Shown piece after piece: positions 1 through 6,744 of a stretch of DNA of 45,784 nt. The position numbers and the translations under genes are program-made. Each line of letters starts with the position of its first letter. Position 1 is the stretch's first letter. The stretch lies in the NCBI RefSeq assembly GCF_900546705.1, contig NZ_URDP01000015.1, positions 1-45,784 of the forward strand, read 5' to 3'. The notes beneath the pieces are model-generated. The model worked only from the letters and a program-made list of their open reading frames with translations, did not search any database and was not told the origin of the DNA. Source of the stretch: an uncultured Oscillibacter sp. (lineage in GTDB: Bacteria > Bacillota > Clostridia > Oscillospirales > Oscillospiraceae).

Positions 1-1429
1 GGTTCTGCTTGATGTCCCAGAGCTTCTGGGACAGGTCCACATAGTAGTTGTGGGGATTTTCAAACCGTTTGACCTCATCCCACAGCGTGTCCACCTGCTC
101 ACGGCAGTAAGCCTGGATCTCCTTGAGGTCCGGCCGGCGGTACACCAGCTGTCCTTTCCGGAATACCGGCACCTGCAGCTCCCGGATGGTAAAGTCCGTA
201 TAGGTCTTGCGCTTCCAGGTAGCCTGAGGATCAAACAGCTCCAGCGGCGCGGACGCGTCCACCTGCTCGTCCCACACGGCGATGTAGTCCGCCTCCGCCT
301 TGCCGGTTTTGCGGTCGAAGATCCGGTAGACCTTTTTGAAGTGGGGGTTCGTGATCTTGTCCACATTCTCGCTGACCTTGATCTTGGGGATGATGTTGCC
401 CTGGGCATCCTCCACCGCCGCCAGCTTGTACACGCCGCCGAACACCGGCTGGCTGCTGGCAGTAATCATCCGCTCGCCCACGCCGAACAGATCCACCTGG
501 GCGCCCTGGCGCAGCAGATCCCGGATAATATACTCGTCCAGGGAGTTGGACGCGGAGATCTGGCAGGATTCCCACCCGGCCTCGTTCAGCATCTTCCGGG
601 CCTCCCGGGTCAGGTAGGCAATGTCGCCGGAGTCCAGCCGGATGCCGCACTTGGTAATGCCTCTGGGCCGGAGCACCTCGTTGAAAGCCCGGATGGCGTC
701 GGGCACGCCGGACTTGAGCACATTGTAGGTGTCCACCAGGAGCGTCGCGCTGGTGGGATAGATCTCACAGTAGGTCTTGAATGCCTCGTACTGGCTGTCG
801 AACATCTGGACCCAGGAGTGGGCCATGGTGCCGCCGGCGGGGACCCCGTAGAGCTGGTCGGAGATGGTGCAGGCCGTTCCCTTGCAGCCGCCGATAAATG
901 CGGCCCGGGCGCCGGTGATGGCGCCGTCGTTGCCCTGGGCCCGGCGGGAGCCGAACTCCAGCACCGTCCGCCCCTCCGCGGCCCGGACGATCCGGTTTGC
1001 CTTGGTGGCAATGAGGCTCTGGTGGTTGATGGTCAGCAGCGTGAACGTCTCAATGAGCTGTGCCTGGATGGCAGGCGCCCGCACAGTCACCACCGGCTCC
1101 CGGGGGAAGATGGGCGTGCCCTCGGGGATGGCCCAGATATCACCGGTAAAGCGGAAGCGGCGCAGATAGTCCAAAAAGCCCTCGGAGAAGAGCCCTTTGC
1201 TGCGCAGGTACGCAATGTCCTCTTCATCGAAGTGCAGGTTTTCAATATAGTCGATCAGCTGGTCCAGCCCCGCGCACACGGCGAAGCCGCCCTTGTCCGG
1301 CACGTCCCGGAAAAACACATCGAAGTAGGTGATGCGGTCCTGATAGCCCGCCTGGAAGTAGCCGTTGCCCATGGTCAGCTCATAGAAATCGCAGAGCATG
1401 GTCAGATTCAGTTTCTGTTCGGAATTCAT
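1..1429 (-). CDS. pncB: Nicotinate phosphoribosyltransferase (3' end cut by window edge)
   Basis: Makes nicotinate mononucleotide from nicotinate, PRPP and ATP in the Preiss-Handler branch of cytoplasmic NAD salvage. The protein starts MNSEQKLNLTMLCDFYELTM, the usual opening of the family. It carries the phosphate-binding stretches expected of the type II PRTase barrel, for example EFGSRRAQG, FIGGCKGTA, GIRLDSGD and SASNSLDE. About 476 codons are present and the reading frame is still open at base 1, so the last few residues lie outside the window. The ATG at 1429 is preceded by a GAGGTG ribosome site. A good promoter lies upstream and diverges from coaW. The gene would feed NAD synthesis together with nadD at 11.6-12.8 kb. 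The identification is secure. Confidence 0.95.
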   Translation of the reverse strand, partial: MNSEQKLNLTMLCDFYELTMGNGYFQAGYQDRITYFDVFFRDVPDKGGFAVCAGLDQLIDYIENLHFDEEDIAYLRSKGLFSEGFLDYLRRFRFTGDIWAIPEGTPIFPREPVVTVRAPAIQAQLIETFTLLTINHQSLIATKANRIVRAAEGRTVLEFGSRRAQGNDGAITGARAAFIGGCKGTACTISDQLYGVPAGGTMAHSWVQMFDSQYEAFKTYCEIYPTSATLLVDTYNVLKSGVPDAIRAFNEVLRPRGITKCGIRLDSGDIAYLTREARKMLNEAGWESCQISASNSLDEYIIRDLLRQGAQVDLFGVGERMITASSQPVFGGVYKLAAVEDAQGNIIPKIKVSENVDKITNPHFKKVYRIFDRKTGKAEADYIAVWDEQVDASAPLELFDPQATWKRKTYTDFTIRELQVPVFRKGQLVYRRPDLKEIQAYCREQVDTLWDEVKRFENPHNYYVDLSQKLWDIKQN

Positions 1430-1472
1430 AACACACCTCGGTTTAGTTTCCAGTGTCTTGTCACTTGACTTG

Positions 1473-1501
1473 ATTATAAGCGGCCCGTCCCTGAAAAGCA
1501 A
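1473..1501 (-). promoter_or_regulatory. Sigma-70-type promoter for pncB
   Basis: On the minus strand a TTGCTT -35 box (1496-1501) and a perfect TATAAT -10 box (1473-1478) are separated by 17 bp, about 45 bp ahead of the pncB start codon. Confidence 0.6.
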
Positions 1502-1517
1502 TCATTTTTCGAAAATA

Positions 1518-1537
1518 TGTCAAATTTTTGTCAAATT
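1518..1537. repeat. Direct repeat TGTCAAATT x2 between divergent promoters
   Basis: TGTCAAATT occurs at 1518-1526 and again at 1529-1537, one helical turn apart. It lies just upstream of both divergent promoters (pncB and coaW). This is the position of an activator or repressor site, but no regulator can be named from the sequence. Confidence 0.45.
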
Positions 1538-1541
1538 CCCG

Positions 1542-1570
1542 TTGACAACCGTCCCGCCCCCTCTTATGAT
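1542..1570 (+). promoter_or_regulatory. Consensus promoter for coaW and the HD gene
   Basis: TTGACA (1542-1547) and TATGAT (1565-1570) are separated by exactly 17 bp, 54 bp ahead of the coaW ATG. Confidence 0.75.
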
Positions 1571-1623
1571 GGGACTGATTACGATACGCCCGGGCATTTG
1601 CCCGTCGCGGAAAGGATACCGAT

Positions 1624-2472
1624 ATGGATATCGTTTTGGGAATTGACATCGGCGGCTCCACCACCAAGATCGTGGGGCTGCATACAGACGGCAGCGTGGT
1701 GTCCATGCTGCGGGTCCGGGCGGAGGACCAGGTCACCAGCCTCTACGGCGCCCTGGGCAACTATCTCACCAGCAACGGCTTCTCCCTGAAAGACGTGCGG
1801 CGGGTGGTGCTCACCGGCGTAGGCGCCTCCTATGTGGACGGGGACATCTACGGCCTGCCCACCTGCAAGGTGGACGAGTTCTCCGCCAGCGGCACCGGCG
1901 CTCTGGCTCTCTCCGGCCAGACCTCCGCTGTGGTGGTCACCATGGGCACCGGCACCGCCTTTTTGTGGGCCGAGCGCAGCGGCGCCGTGCGCCACCTGTG
2001 CGGCAGCGGCATCGGCGGCGGTACCCTGGGCGGCCTTTGCCGCAAGCTGGTGGGCATGGAGCGCTTCGGCCAGATCAAGAAGCTGGCGGAGCAGGGGGAT
2101 CTGACCCAGGTGGATCTGACCATCCGGGACATCACCCGCAATCCCGCGCCCACCCTGGACCCCACGCTCACCGCCGCCAACTTCGGCAATCTGGCAGAGG
2201 ACGCCTCCCCCGCGGATCTTGCCGCCGGTGCGGTGAATCTGGTGCTCCAGGCCATCGGCACCATGACGGTGCTGGCCTGCCAGTGCTGCAAGACCCAAAC
2301 CGTGGTGCTCACCGGCTCCATGACCACGCTGCCCCAGGTAAAGACCAACTTTGAAAACTTTGAAAAGCTCTACGGCATCCACTATATCATTCCCGACAGC
2401 GCCACCTTTGCCACCGCCATCGGGGCGGGACTTTGCAGCCTGAAGAAAAAAGCGGTGGAGGCCGGGAGGTAA
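1624..2472 (+). CDS. coaW: Type II pantothenate kinase
   Basis: Phosphorylates pantothenate with ATP, the first step of coenzyme A synthesis. At 282 residues it has the ASKHA (actin-like) kinase pattern. An N-terminal GIDIGGSTTK phosphate loop is followed by TGVGAS, the adenosine-loop stretch VVVTMGTGTAF, a GGGTLGGL segment and a late VVLTGSM. This is the short bacterial CoaW form, known in staphylococci and Clostridia to escape feedback by CoA thioesters. The ATG at 1624 has an AAAGGA ribosome site 8 bases upstream. The gene is first in a two-gene operon; its stop is 2 bp before the next start. Related ASKHA proteins (BadF/HgdC type) are excluded by the lack of cluster-binding cysteine motifs. 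Confidence 0.9.
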   Translation: MDIVLGIDIGGSTTKIVGLHTDGSVVSMLRVRAEDQVTSLYGALGNYLTSNGFSLKDVRRVVLTGVGASYVDGDIYGLPTCKVDEFSASGTGALALSGQTSAVVVTMGTGTAFLWAERSGAVRHLCGSGIGGGTLGGLCRKLVGMERFGQIKKLAEQGDLTQVDLTIRDITRNPAPTLDPTLTAANFGNLAEDASPADLAAGAVNLVLQAIGTMTVLACQCCKTQTVVLTGSMTTLPQVKTNFENFEKLYGIHYIIPDSATFATAIGAGLCSLKKKAVEAGR

Positions 2473-2474
2473 GG

Positions 2475-3473
2475 ATGGACGCACTGTGGCCGGTCTACCA
2501 TCCGGAACTTCCGCCGCTGCTCCGCCGTCTGGCGGCAACCGCCCCCATGGAGCGGCTGCGGCAGGTGGGGATGAACTGCGGGTGCGAGTACACGTCCTTT
2601 TCCCGGTTCCGCCATCTGCCCCCCTACTCCCGCTATGACCACAGTCTGGGCGTGGGGCTCATTGTCTGGCACTTTACCGGTGACGCCGCCCAGGCCGCGG
2701 CGGGACTTCTCCACGACGTGGCCACCCCGGTGTTCGCCCACACGGTGGACTTTCTCCGGGGGGACCACCTGCGTCAGGAGGCCACCGAGGCGCCTACCGC
2801 CGCCGTCATCTCCGGCAGCGGGGAGATCCGCGCCGTGCTGGAGCAATCCGGCGTGGACGTGGACGCGGTGTGCGACTATCACCGCTATCCCATTGCCGAC
2901 AACGATCCCCCGGGCCTGTCCGCCGACCGGCTGGAGTACACCCTGGGCAATCTGATCAACTACGGCCTCCTTTCGCCCCACCGGGCGGCAGCCCTCTATG
3001 GTGATCTGACCGTGGACACCAACGAGCAGGGCGTGCCGGAGCTGGCGTTCTCCACAGCGGAGGCTGCTGCGGAATTTGCTTTTTCCAGTCTGAAAACCAG
3101 CCGCATCTATGTGGCGGACGAGGACCGCTTTTCCATGGAACTGCTCTCCCGTCTGCTGCGCCTGGCCCTGGACCGGGGCGTGCTGACGCCGGAGGATCTG
3201 AACGGGACTGAGCCTCGCGTCATCGCCCGGCTGGAATCAGATCCGGTCTGTGCCCCCCTCTGGGCCTCGTTCCGGGCCTGTAACCGGGTCCGCAGTGAGG
3301 CTGTTCATCCTGCCCGGGGACGGTGGCTGCAGGTAGGGGCCAAACTGCGCTGCATCGACCCACTGTGCCGCCATTTGGGCCGGGTATCCGCGTGGAACAG
3401 CGGATTTGCCCGGGAGCTGGCCCGGTTCCGTGCCCTGCCGCTGAACGGCTGGCTGGGCGAGTTTCCCTTTTGA
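2475..3473 (+). CDS. HD-domain phosphohydrolase-like protein
   Basis: A 332-residue protein whose N-terminal half is an HD domain. YSRYDHSLGV supplies the first histidine, LLHDVATPVFAHTVD the HD pair, and a second HD-like aspartate follows in LSADRLEYTLG. These are the metal ligands of nucleotide or phosphate-ester hydrolases, with the closest look being dNTPase- or YfbR-like enzymes. The substrate is not evident. The start at 2475 is chosen because a GGGAGG ribosome site overlaps the end of coaW and an earlier in-frame ATG would overlap coaW by 40 bp. Translational coupling to coaW suggests a nucleotide or cofactor-related role, but this is only inference. Confidence 0.75.
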   Translation: MDALWPVYHPELPPLLRRLAATAPMERLRQVGMNCGCEYTSFSRFRHLPPYSRYDHSLGVGLIVWHFTGDAAQAAAGLLHDVATPVFAHTVDFLRGDHLRQEATEAPTAAVISGSGEIRAVLEQSGVDVDAVCDYHRYPIADNDPPGLSADRLEYTLGNLINYGLLSPHRAAALYGDLTVDTNEQGVPELAFSTAEAAAEFAFSSLKTSRIYVADEDRFSMELLSRLLRLALDRGVLTPEDLNGTEPRVIARLESDPVCAPLWASFRACNRVRSEAVHPARGRWLQVGAKLRCIDPLCRHLGRVSAWNSGFARELARFRALPLNGWLGEFPF

Positions 3474-3478
3474 CAACA

Positions 3479-3516
3479 ATACCCCCGGCGCCTGACAGGT
3501 GCCGGGGGTATTTTGT
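3479..3516. terminator. Shared terminator between convergent genes
   Basis: Arms ATACCCCCGGC (3479-3489) and GCCGGGGGTAT (3501-3511) form a perfect 11-bp stem followed by TTTT on the plus strand. The convergent gene ends at 3524, so the hairpin can serve both directions. Confidence 0.8.
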
Positions 3517-3523
3517 GCGTTGA

Positions 3524-3961
3524 TTATTCTTCGCCGTTGTCCTCAGAGGTTTCCTCGTCGTCCAGGCTGGTCAGATCGAACTCCAGCTTCTCGCCGCAGT
3601 TGGGGCAGATGACCTCGCCGTCGGAGAGGATGGAATCGTCGAAGTAGATGGTTTCTTCGCAGGTGGGGCAGGTAGTGGCATAGCACTCCTCATCCTCATC
3701 CGCATCTTCCTCTTCGTACTCATCCTCGTCGTCCTCGTCCTCGCCGAAGACCACGTCTTCCACGTCCTCCAGATCGTCGCTGACGGCGTCCAGGCCATCG
3801 CCCAGCTCGTCGGCGTAATCCTTCATATCCTCCAGCTCCAGGGCAATGTCATCCAGCACATCGATGATGGCGGCGAGCAGCTTGCCCTCCTTCTTCTCGG
3901 TGTCCAGCTCCATGCCTTCCACCAGGCCCTTCAGATAGGCGACCTTCTCGGTAATTTCCAT
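3524..3961 (-). CDS. CD1247-type coiled-coil/acidic/zinc-ribbon protein
   Basis: A 145-residue protein with three visible parts. There is a helical N-terminus (MEITEKVAYLKGLVEGM...), matching the CD1247 N-terminal domain known from Clostridia. A very acidic Glu/Asp linker follows at about residues 70-95. A C-terminal zinc ribbon has CPTC and CPNC knuckles about 24 residues apart. Function is unknown; the ribbon suggests nucleic-acid or protein binding. The start at 3961 is preferred over the ATG six codons earlier because AGGAG lies 7 bases before it and inside the longer version. It follows efp in the same direction, beyond a hairpin. Confidence 0.8.
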   Translation of the reverse strand: MEITEKVAYLKGLVEGMELDTEKKEGKLLAAIIDVLDDIALELEDMKDYADELGDGLDAVSDDLEDVEDVVFGEDEDDEDEYEEEDADEDEECYATTCPTCEETIYFDDSILSDGEVICPNCGEKLEFDLTSLDDEETSEDNGEE

Positions 3962-4006
3962 AACAATGGCTCCTTTCATTTAAAAGTAGCGTTTCTTACA
4001 TATTCC

Positions 4007-4032
4007 AAAGGGGGGACAAAAGTCCCCCCTTT
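4007..4032 (-). terminator. Hairpin after efp
   Basis: AAAGGGGGGAC (4007-4017) and GTCCCCCCTTT (4022-4032) make a perfect 11-bp stem with a 4-base loop, 7 bp past the efp stop codon. The T tract on the minus strand is short, so partial read-through into the CD1247-type gene is likely. Confidence 0.6.
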
Positions 4033-4039
4033 TTGGCAA

Positions 4040-4609
4040 TTATTCCTTGCAGCGGCCCAGATACTCGCCGGTGCGGGTATCGATCTGGATCTTCTCGCCC
4101 TCGTTGATGAACAGGGGCACCTTGATCACAGCGCCGGTCTCCAGCGTGGCAGCCTTGGTCACGTTGGTGGCGGTGTCGCCCTTGACACCGGGCTCGGTCT
4201 CCGTGACCACCAGATCCACGAAGTTGGGGACTTCCACGGTGAACACGCTGCCCTTGTAGCTGAGCAGGGAGCACATGGTGTTCTCCTTGACGAACTGGAA
4301 CGCATCGCCCAGCACGTCCTTGTTCAGGGGAACCATATCATACGTCTCGGGGTCCATGAAATAGTACAGGTCGCCGTCGTTGTAGCTGTACTCAGCGTTC
4401 TTGCGCTCCACAGCCACCTGCTCGAACTTGGCGCTGGGGTTGAACGCCTCTTCACGGACAGCGCCGCTGATCACATTCTTATACTTGGTACGCACAAAGG
4501 CCGCGCCCTTGCCAGGCTTGACGTGCTGGAAGTCCACGACCAGCATGGGCTTTCCGTCCATCTCGAAAATCATTCCCTTGCGGAAATCGCCGGCAGTAAT
4601 GGTAGGCAT
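4040..4609 (-). CDS. efp: Elongation factor P
   Basis: Ribosome-bound factor that relieves stalling at polyproline stretches. The 189-residue protein has the three beta-barrel layout and the full EF-P length. It opens with MPTITAGDFRKGMIFEMDGKP, has the modification loop HVKPGKGAAF with Lys34 at the tip, and carries the C-terminal signature IDTRTGEYLGR. The lysine tip would allow a lysine-type modification (5-aminopentanol-like or lysylation), but no modifying enzyme is in the window. A strong GAGGAGG ribosome site precedes the ATG at 4609. Confidence 0.97.
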   Translation of the reverse strand: MPTITAGDFRKGMIFEMDGKPMLVVDFQHVKPGKGAAFVRTKYKNVISGAVREEAFNPSAKFEQVAVERKNAEYSYNDGDLYYFMDPETYDMVPLNKDVLGDAFQFVKENTMCSLLSYKGSVFTVEVPNFVDLVVTETEPGVKGDTATNVTKAATLETGAVIKVPLFINEGEKIQIDTRTGEYLGRCKE

Positions 4610-4674
4610 AGGTTTTCCTCCTCACAAACTCTTACGGGGAAATGCCCTGGCACTCCCCCTGCTTTCTATAATCA

Positions 4675-4699
4675 GTAAAATTACCAGAGATAATTTTAC
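4675..4699. repeat. 25-bp A/T-rich inverted repeat upstream of efp
   Basis: Perfect 9-bp arms GTAAAATTA (4675-4683) and TAATTTTAC (4691-4699) with a 7-base spacer lie between the yqeG stop and the efp start, next to a possible TTATAG -10 element. It could be an operator over the efp promoter or a weak terminator for yqeG. It is low in G+C, unlike the other terminators in this window. Confidence 0.55.
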
Positions 4700-4728
4700 C
4701 GTATGTTGCCCGGTAATGCAAGCATTTT

Positions 4729-5262
4729 TCAGCCACTTCTTGGTTTTTTTCCGTCCTGACGGGCCATTTTCCGGCGGCAGATGGCCTTGAACGGCGCTTG
4801 CAGGGCGTGGAGCACCTTCTGCCACGCCGTCACCGCGCCGCCCAGCGGCTCCACCATCAGGCTCAGTACCCCCGCCCGCCGGGCGGCCAGCACATCGGTC
4901 AGGAGTTTGTCCCCCAGCATGGCCGTGTGGGCGCGGTCGGCGCCCGCGCGGGCCATGGCCGCCTCCAGTCCCCGGGTGGATGGCTTGCCCGCCCGGCCCT
5001 GATAGGGAATGCCCAGATCCGCACAGAAATCGTGGACCCGGCGGCCCGAGCGGTTGTTGGAGACGATCATCACGTCAATCCCGGCACGCTCCATCTCCTC
5101 CAGCCACGCCCGCAGTGCCGGCGTGGGGTGCCGGGTCTTTTTTTCCGCCAGCGTAAAGTCCAGATCGCTCAAAAGCAGTGTGATACCGCAGCTGCGCAGC
5201 AGCGCCGGTGTGATCTCATCATAGGACGCGAACAGGCGGTCCGGGATCAGCGAAACAGGCAT
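4729..5262 (-). CDS. yqeG: YqeG-family HAD (IIIA) phosphatase
   Basis: A 177-residue single-domain HAD hydrolase. The catalytic DxDxT motif reads LLLSDLDFTLAEK, motif II is VMIVSNN, the motif III lysine is in GRAGKPS, and the acidic motif IV is MLGDKLLTDV. In Bacillus this family sits with ribosome-assembly GTPase genes and is suspected to act on a mitochondrial PGP-phosphate-phosphatase-like substrate; the true substrate is unsettled. The start at 5262 is supported by AGGAG 8 bases upstream. A longer version would run through the promoter. It is divergent from the GH18-like gene and lies upstream of efp. Confidence 0.88.
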   Translation of the reverse strand: MPVSLIPDRLFASYDEITPALLRSCGITLLLSDLDFTLAEKKTRHPTPALRAWLEEMERAGIDVMIVSNNRSGRRVHDFCADLGIPYQGRAGKPSTRGLEAAMARAGADRAHTAMLGDKLLTDVLAARRAGVLSLMVEPLGGAVTAWQKVLHALQAPFKAICRRKMARQDGKKPRSG

Positions 5263-5294
5263 AATGGACTCCTCACTTGCATAACATTGCTCAC

Positions 5295-5323
5295 AGTATA
5301 ACAGCTTTTGCACAACCACACAA
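5295..5323 (-). promoter_or_regulatory. Promoter for yqeG
   Basis: On the minus strand TTGTGT (5318-5323) and TATACT (5295-5300) are separated by 17 bp, about 33 bp ahead of the yqeG start. Confidence 0.55.
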
Positions 5324-5336
5324 GGGGGAAACAGCC

Positions 5337-6104
5337 ATGCAGATCTACCTGGCAGTCACACCCGGGGAGTACCCGTCCGCCTCCGGGTTCAGCCGCTCCT
5401 TTGCCCATGTGGCCTACCGTATCGGGCCGGAGTCCCGGCTGCTGCGGCAAAACCTGCTTTTGCAGGTCCAGGGAGGGCTTCTCTCCCTCAGTGACCGGGA
5501 TGCTCCGCCCATCACAGCGCCGGAAGTTCTGTGCACGGGAGTGGTACGGGAGTGCGCCCGCCGGAACTACGCCGGCGTACTGCTGGATTTCGAAGCCCTG
5601 CCCGCCGAGGACCGCCGGGCCTTCGCCCGGCTTTTGGCCCAGCGCCTGCGGCACAGCCGCCGGACGCTTTATGTGCCCGAGGTCTACGCCGTTCCCGGCG
5701 CCGTCCCCTTGATCTGTACGGCTCTGTCCGGCGGGAGCTTTTCCCAGCGTCTCCAGGAGGCCGCCCGGCAGTTCGGCGGTGCAGAGCATCTGGGGCTGGA
5801 CGTGCAGCGGCTGCGGATGGATTTCACCCTGCCTGCCAGGACCGGTGAGGGGCGTCCCCTCTCCGCCGAGGAATTCCGCGCCCTGGTGGAGCGGGAATCC
5901 CCTGCCGTCTTTTTCTCCCAGGAGCTGTGCGCCCGCTACTTTACCTACAGCCGGGACCTGGAGACGCACTTCGTCCTCTTTGACGACGAGGGTACCCTCC
6001 GCCAGAAGCTGCGCACCGGCGCTTCCATGGGCTTTTCCGCCGCGTTTTTCATGTGGCCGGAGATCCGGGACATTGCCGGGAAGCTGGCACTGACCGGAAA
6101 ATAA
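5337..6104 (+). CDS. Unassigned protein, possibly a GH18-like TIM barrel
   Basis: A 255-residue soluble protein that I do not recognise as a named family. Its best clue is GVLLDFEALPAEDRRAFARLL near residues 80-100. This resembles the strand-4 catalytic DxxxDxE region of glycoside hydrolase family 18 barrels, such as those in spore-cortex YaaH-type proteins, but only the terminal LDFE part is recognisable. No signal peptide or membrane helix is visible, and an FFMWPEIRDIAGKL ending would fit the last barrel strand and helix. The start at 5337 is chosen because AGGGGG lies about 8 bases upstream. It is a single gene between divergent yqeG and convergent rpsU. Confidence 0.6.
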   Translation: MQIYLAVTPGEYPSASGFSRSFAHVAYRIGPESRLLRQNLLLQVQGGLLSLSDRDAPPITAPEVLCTGVVRECARRNYAGVLLDFEALPAEDRRAFARLLAQRLRHSRRTLYVPEVYAVPGAVPLICTALSGGSFSQRLQEAARQFGGAEHLGLDVQRLRMDFTLPARTGEGRPLSAEEFRALVERESPAVFFSQELCARYFTYSRDLETHFVLFDDEGTLRQKLRTGASMGFSAAFFMWPEIRDIAGKLALTGK

Positions 6105-6134
6105 AAACGGTGCCGCACAAATTGTGCGGCACCG
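6098..6134 (-). terminator. rpsU terminator
   Basis: Thirteen-bp arms 6108-6120 and 6122-6134 (CGGTGCCGCACAA and its complement) are followed on the minus strand by TTTTTATTTT. The stem can also stop plus-strand transcripts of the preceding gene, but it has no T tract in that direction. Confidence 0.85.
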
Positions 6135-6145
6135 CCTGCGACAGA

Positions 6146-6328
6146 TTAATAATAACGCTTCTTGTTCTTCCGAGCAGCCTCAGACTTCTTGCGACGCTTG
6201 ACGCTGGGGCTCTCATAATGCTCTCTCTTGCGAACCTCAGCAATGACACCAGCCTTGGCGCAGCTGCGCTTAAAACGCTTCAGAGCGCTGTCGATGGACT
6301 CGCCGTCCTTCACATGGATCTCAGACAT
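6146..6328 (-). CDS. rpsU: 30S ribosomal protein S21
   Basis: A 60-residue, very basic small-subunit protein (MSEIHVKDGESIDSALKRFKR, C-terminus rich in Arg and Lys and ending KKRYY), the standard length and sequence of S21. S21 binds near the anti-Shine-Dalgarno end of 16S rRNA during initiation. The ATG at 6328 has a GGAGGGAGGG ribosome site. It is monocistronic, with a perfect-consensus promoter and a strong terminator. Confidence 0.97.
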   Translation of the reverse strand: MSEIHVKDGESIDSALKRFKRSCAKAGVIAEVRKREHYESPSVKRRKKSEAARKNKKRYY

Positions 6329-6406
6329 CTATATTTCCCTCCCTCCGAGGTATCCGGCTCAATCCAGGATACTTTAAGGGCCATAAACTATGGCTTTAAC
6401 AAAGCT

Positions 6407-6435
6407 ATTATACGGATACTTCTATAGAATGTCAA
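6407..6435 (-). promoter_or_regulatory. Perfect consensus promoter for rpsU
   Basis: Minus-strand TTGACA (6430-6435), a 17-bp spacer and TATAAT (6407-6412) match the sigma-A consensus at all 12 positions, about 80 bp before the rpsU ATG. Confidence 0.85.
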
Positions 6436-6511
6436 GGGATTTTTTCGTTTGCTTTTCCACAATAATTCGACAAGTGTGGAAAATTTCCGCCTGTCCCGGG
6501 GAAATCTCTGT

Positions 6512-6548
6512 GGAAAAGCCGGCCGGACAGGCGCTGTCCGGCCGGCTT
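6512..6548 (-). terminator. Terminator downstream of leuS
   Basis: Fifteen-bp perfect arms 6516-6530 and 6534-6548 (AAGCCGGCCGGACAG and its complement, GCG loop) are followed on the minus strand by TTTTCC. It lies beyond the repeat element and is the first good terminator after leuS. Confidence 0.75.
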
Positions 6549-6577
6549 GCCATCCACAATCTTCAATGCGGTTTTCC

Positions 6578-6619
6578 TTACCGGGGCTTGACGATCAGGT
6601 TCACCAGCCACTTCTTGGC
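6578..6619 (-). pseudogene. Duplicate remnant of the leuS 3' end
   Basis: A second copy of the last roughly 13 codons of leuS plus its stop. Bases 6583-6609 are identical to 6750-6776 (27 bp), and the flanks differ by a few bases. Read in its own frame it would encode AKKWLVNLIVKPR-stop, against VKNRLVNLIVKPQ-stop at the true gene end. It has no start codon and is separated from leuS by a hairpin-rich segment, so it is a relic and not a gene. Confidence 0.7.
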
Positions 6620-6743
6620 ACCCCACGGAATCTTTCGATTCCGCGGGGACCCCGCATTGGACTCAACCGGGCAGGCAAAGCCCGCCCGGTTCAAGGTTTT
6701 GCCTCCGGCAAAACGCTTGCACGCGCCACCGGGCGCGAAGGCC
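6617..6743. repeat. Palindromic (REP-like) element between the two leuS 3' ends
   Basis: This roughly 125-bp stretch is made of consecutive hairpins. There is a CCCC(A/G)CGGAATC stem with a TTTC loop, an AACCGGGC/GCCCGGTT stem whose loop can itself pair, GTTTTGCC-TCC-GGCAAAAC, and GCGC-type arms near 6722-6736. It encodes nothing in a sensible frame. The structure resembles a repetitive extragenic palindromic or MITE-like unit. No second copy was noticed elsewhere in this window. With the flanking promoter and terminator it fills the 416-bp gene-free stretch between rpsU and leuS. Confidence 0.6.
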
Positions 6744-6744
6744 C

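Noticed and set aside
50..1468. Long plus-strand open frame opposite pncB
   Set aside because: Composition is typical of an antisense shadow in G+C-rich DNA and the minus strand encodes a clear full family match with ribosome site and promoter.
6617..6743. Possible CRISPR-like or riboswitch structure downstream of leuS
   Set aside because: The hairpins differ from one another, there are no regular repeat-spacer units, and no aptamer pattern that I recognise; a REP-like element explains it better.
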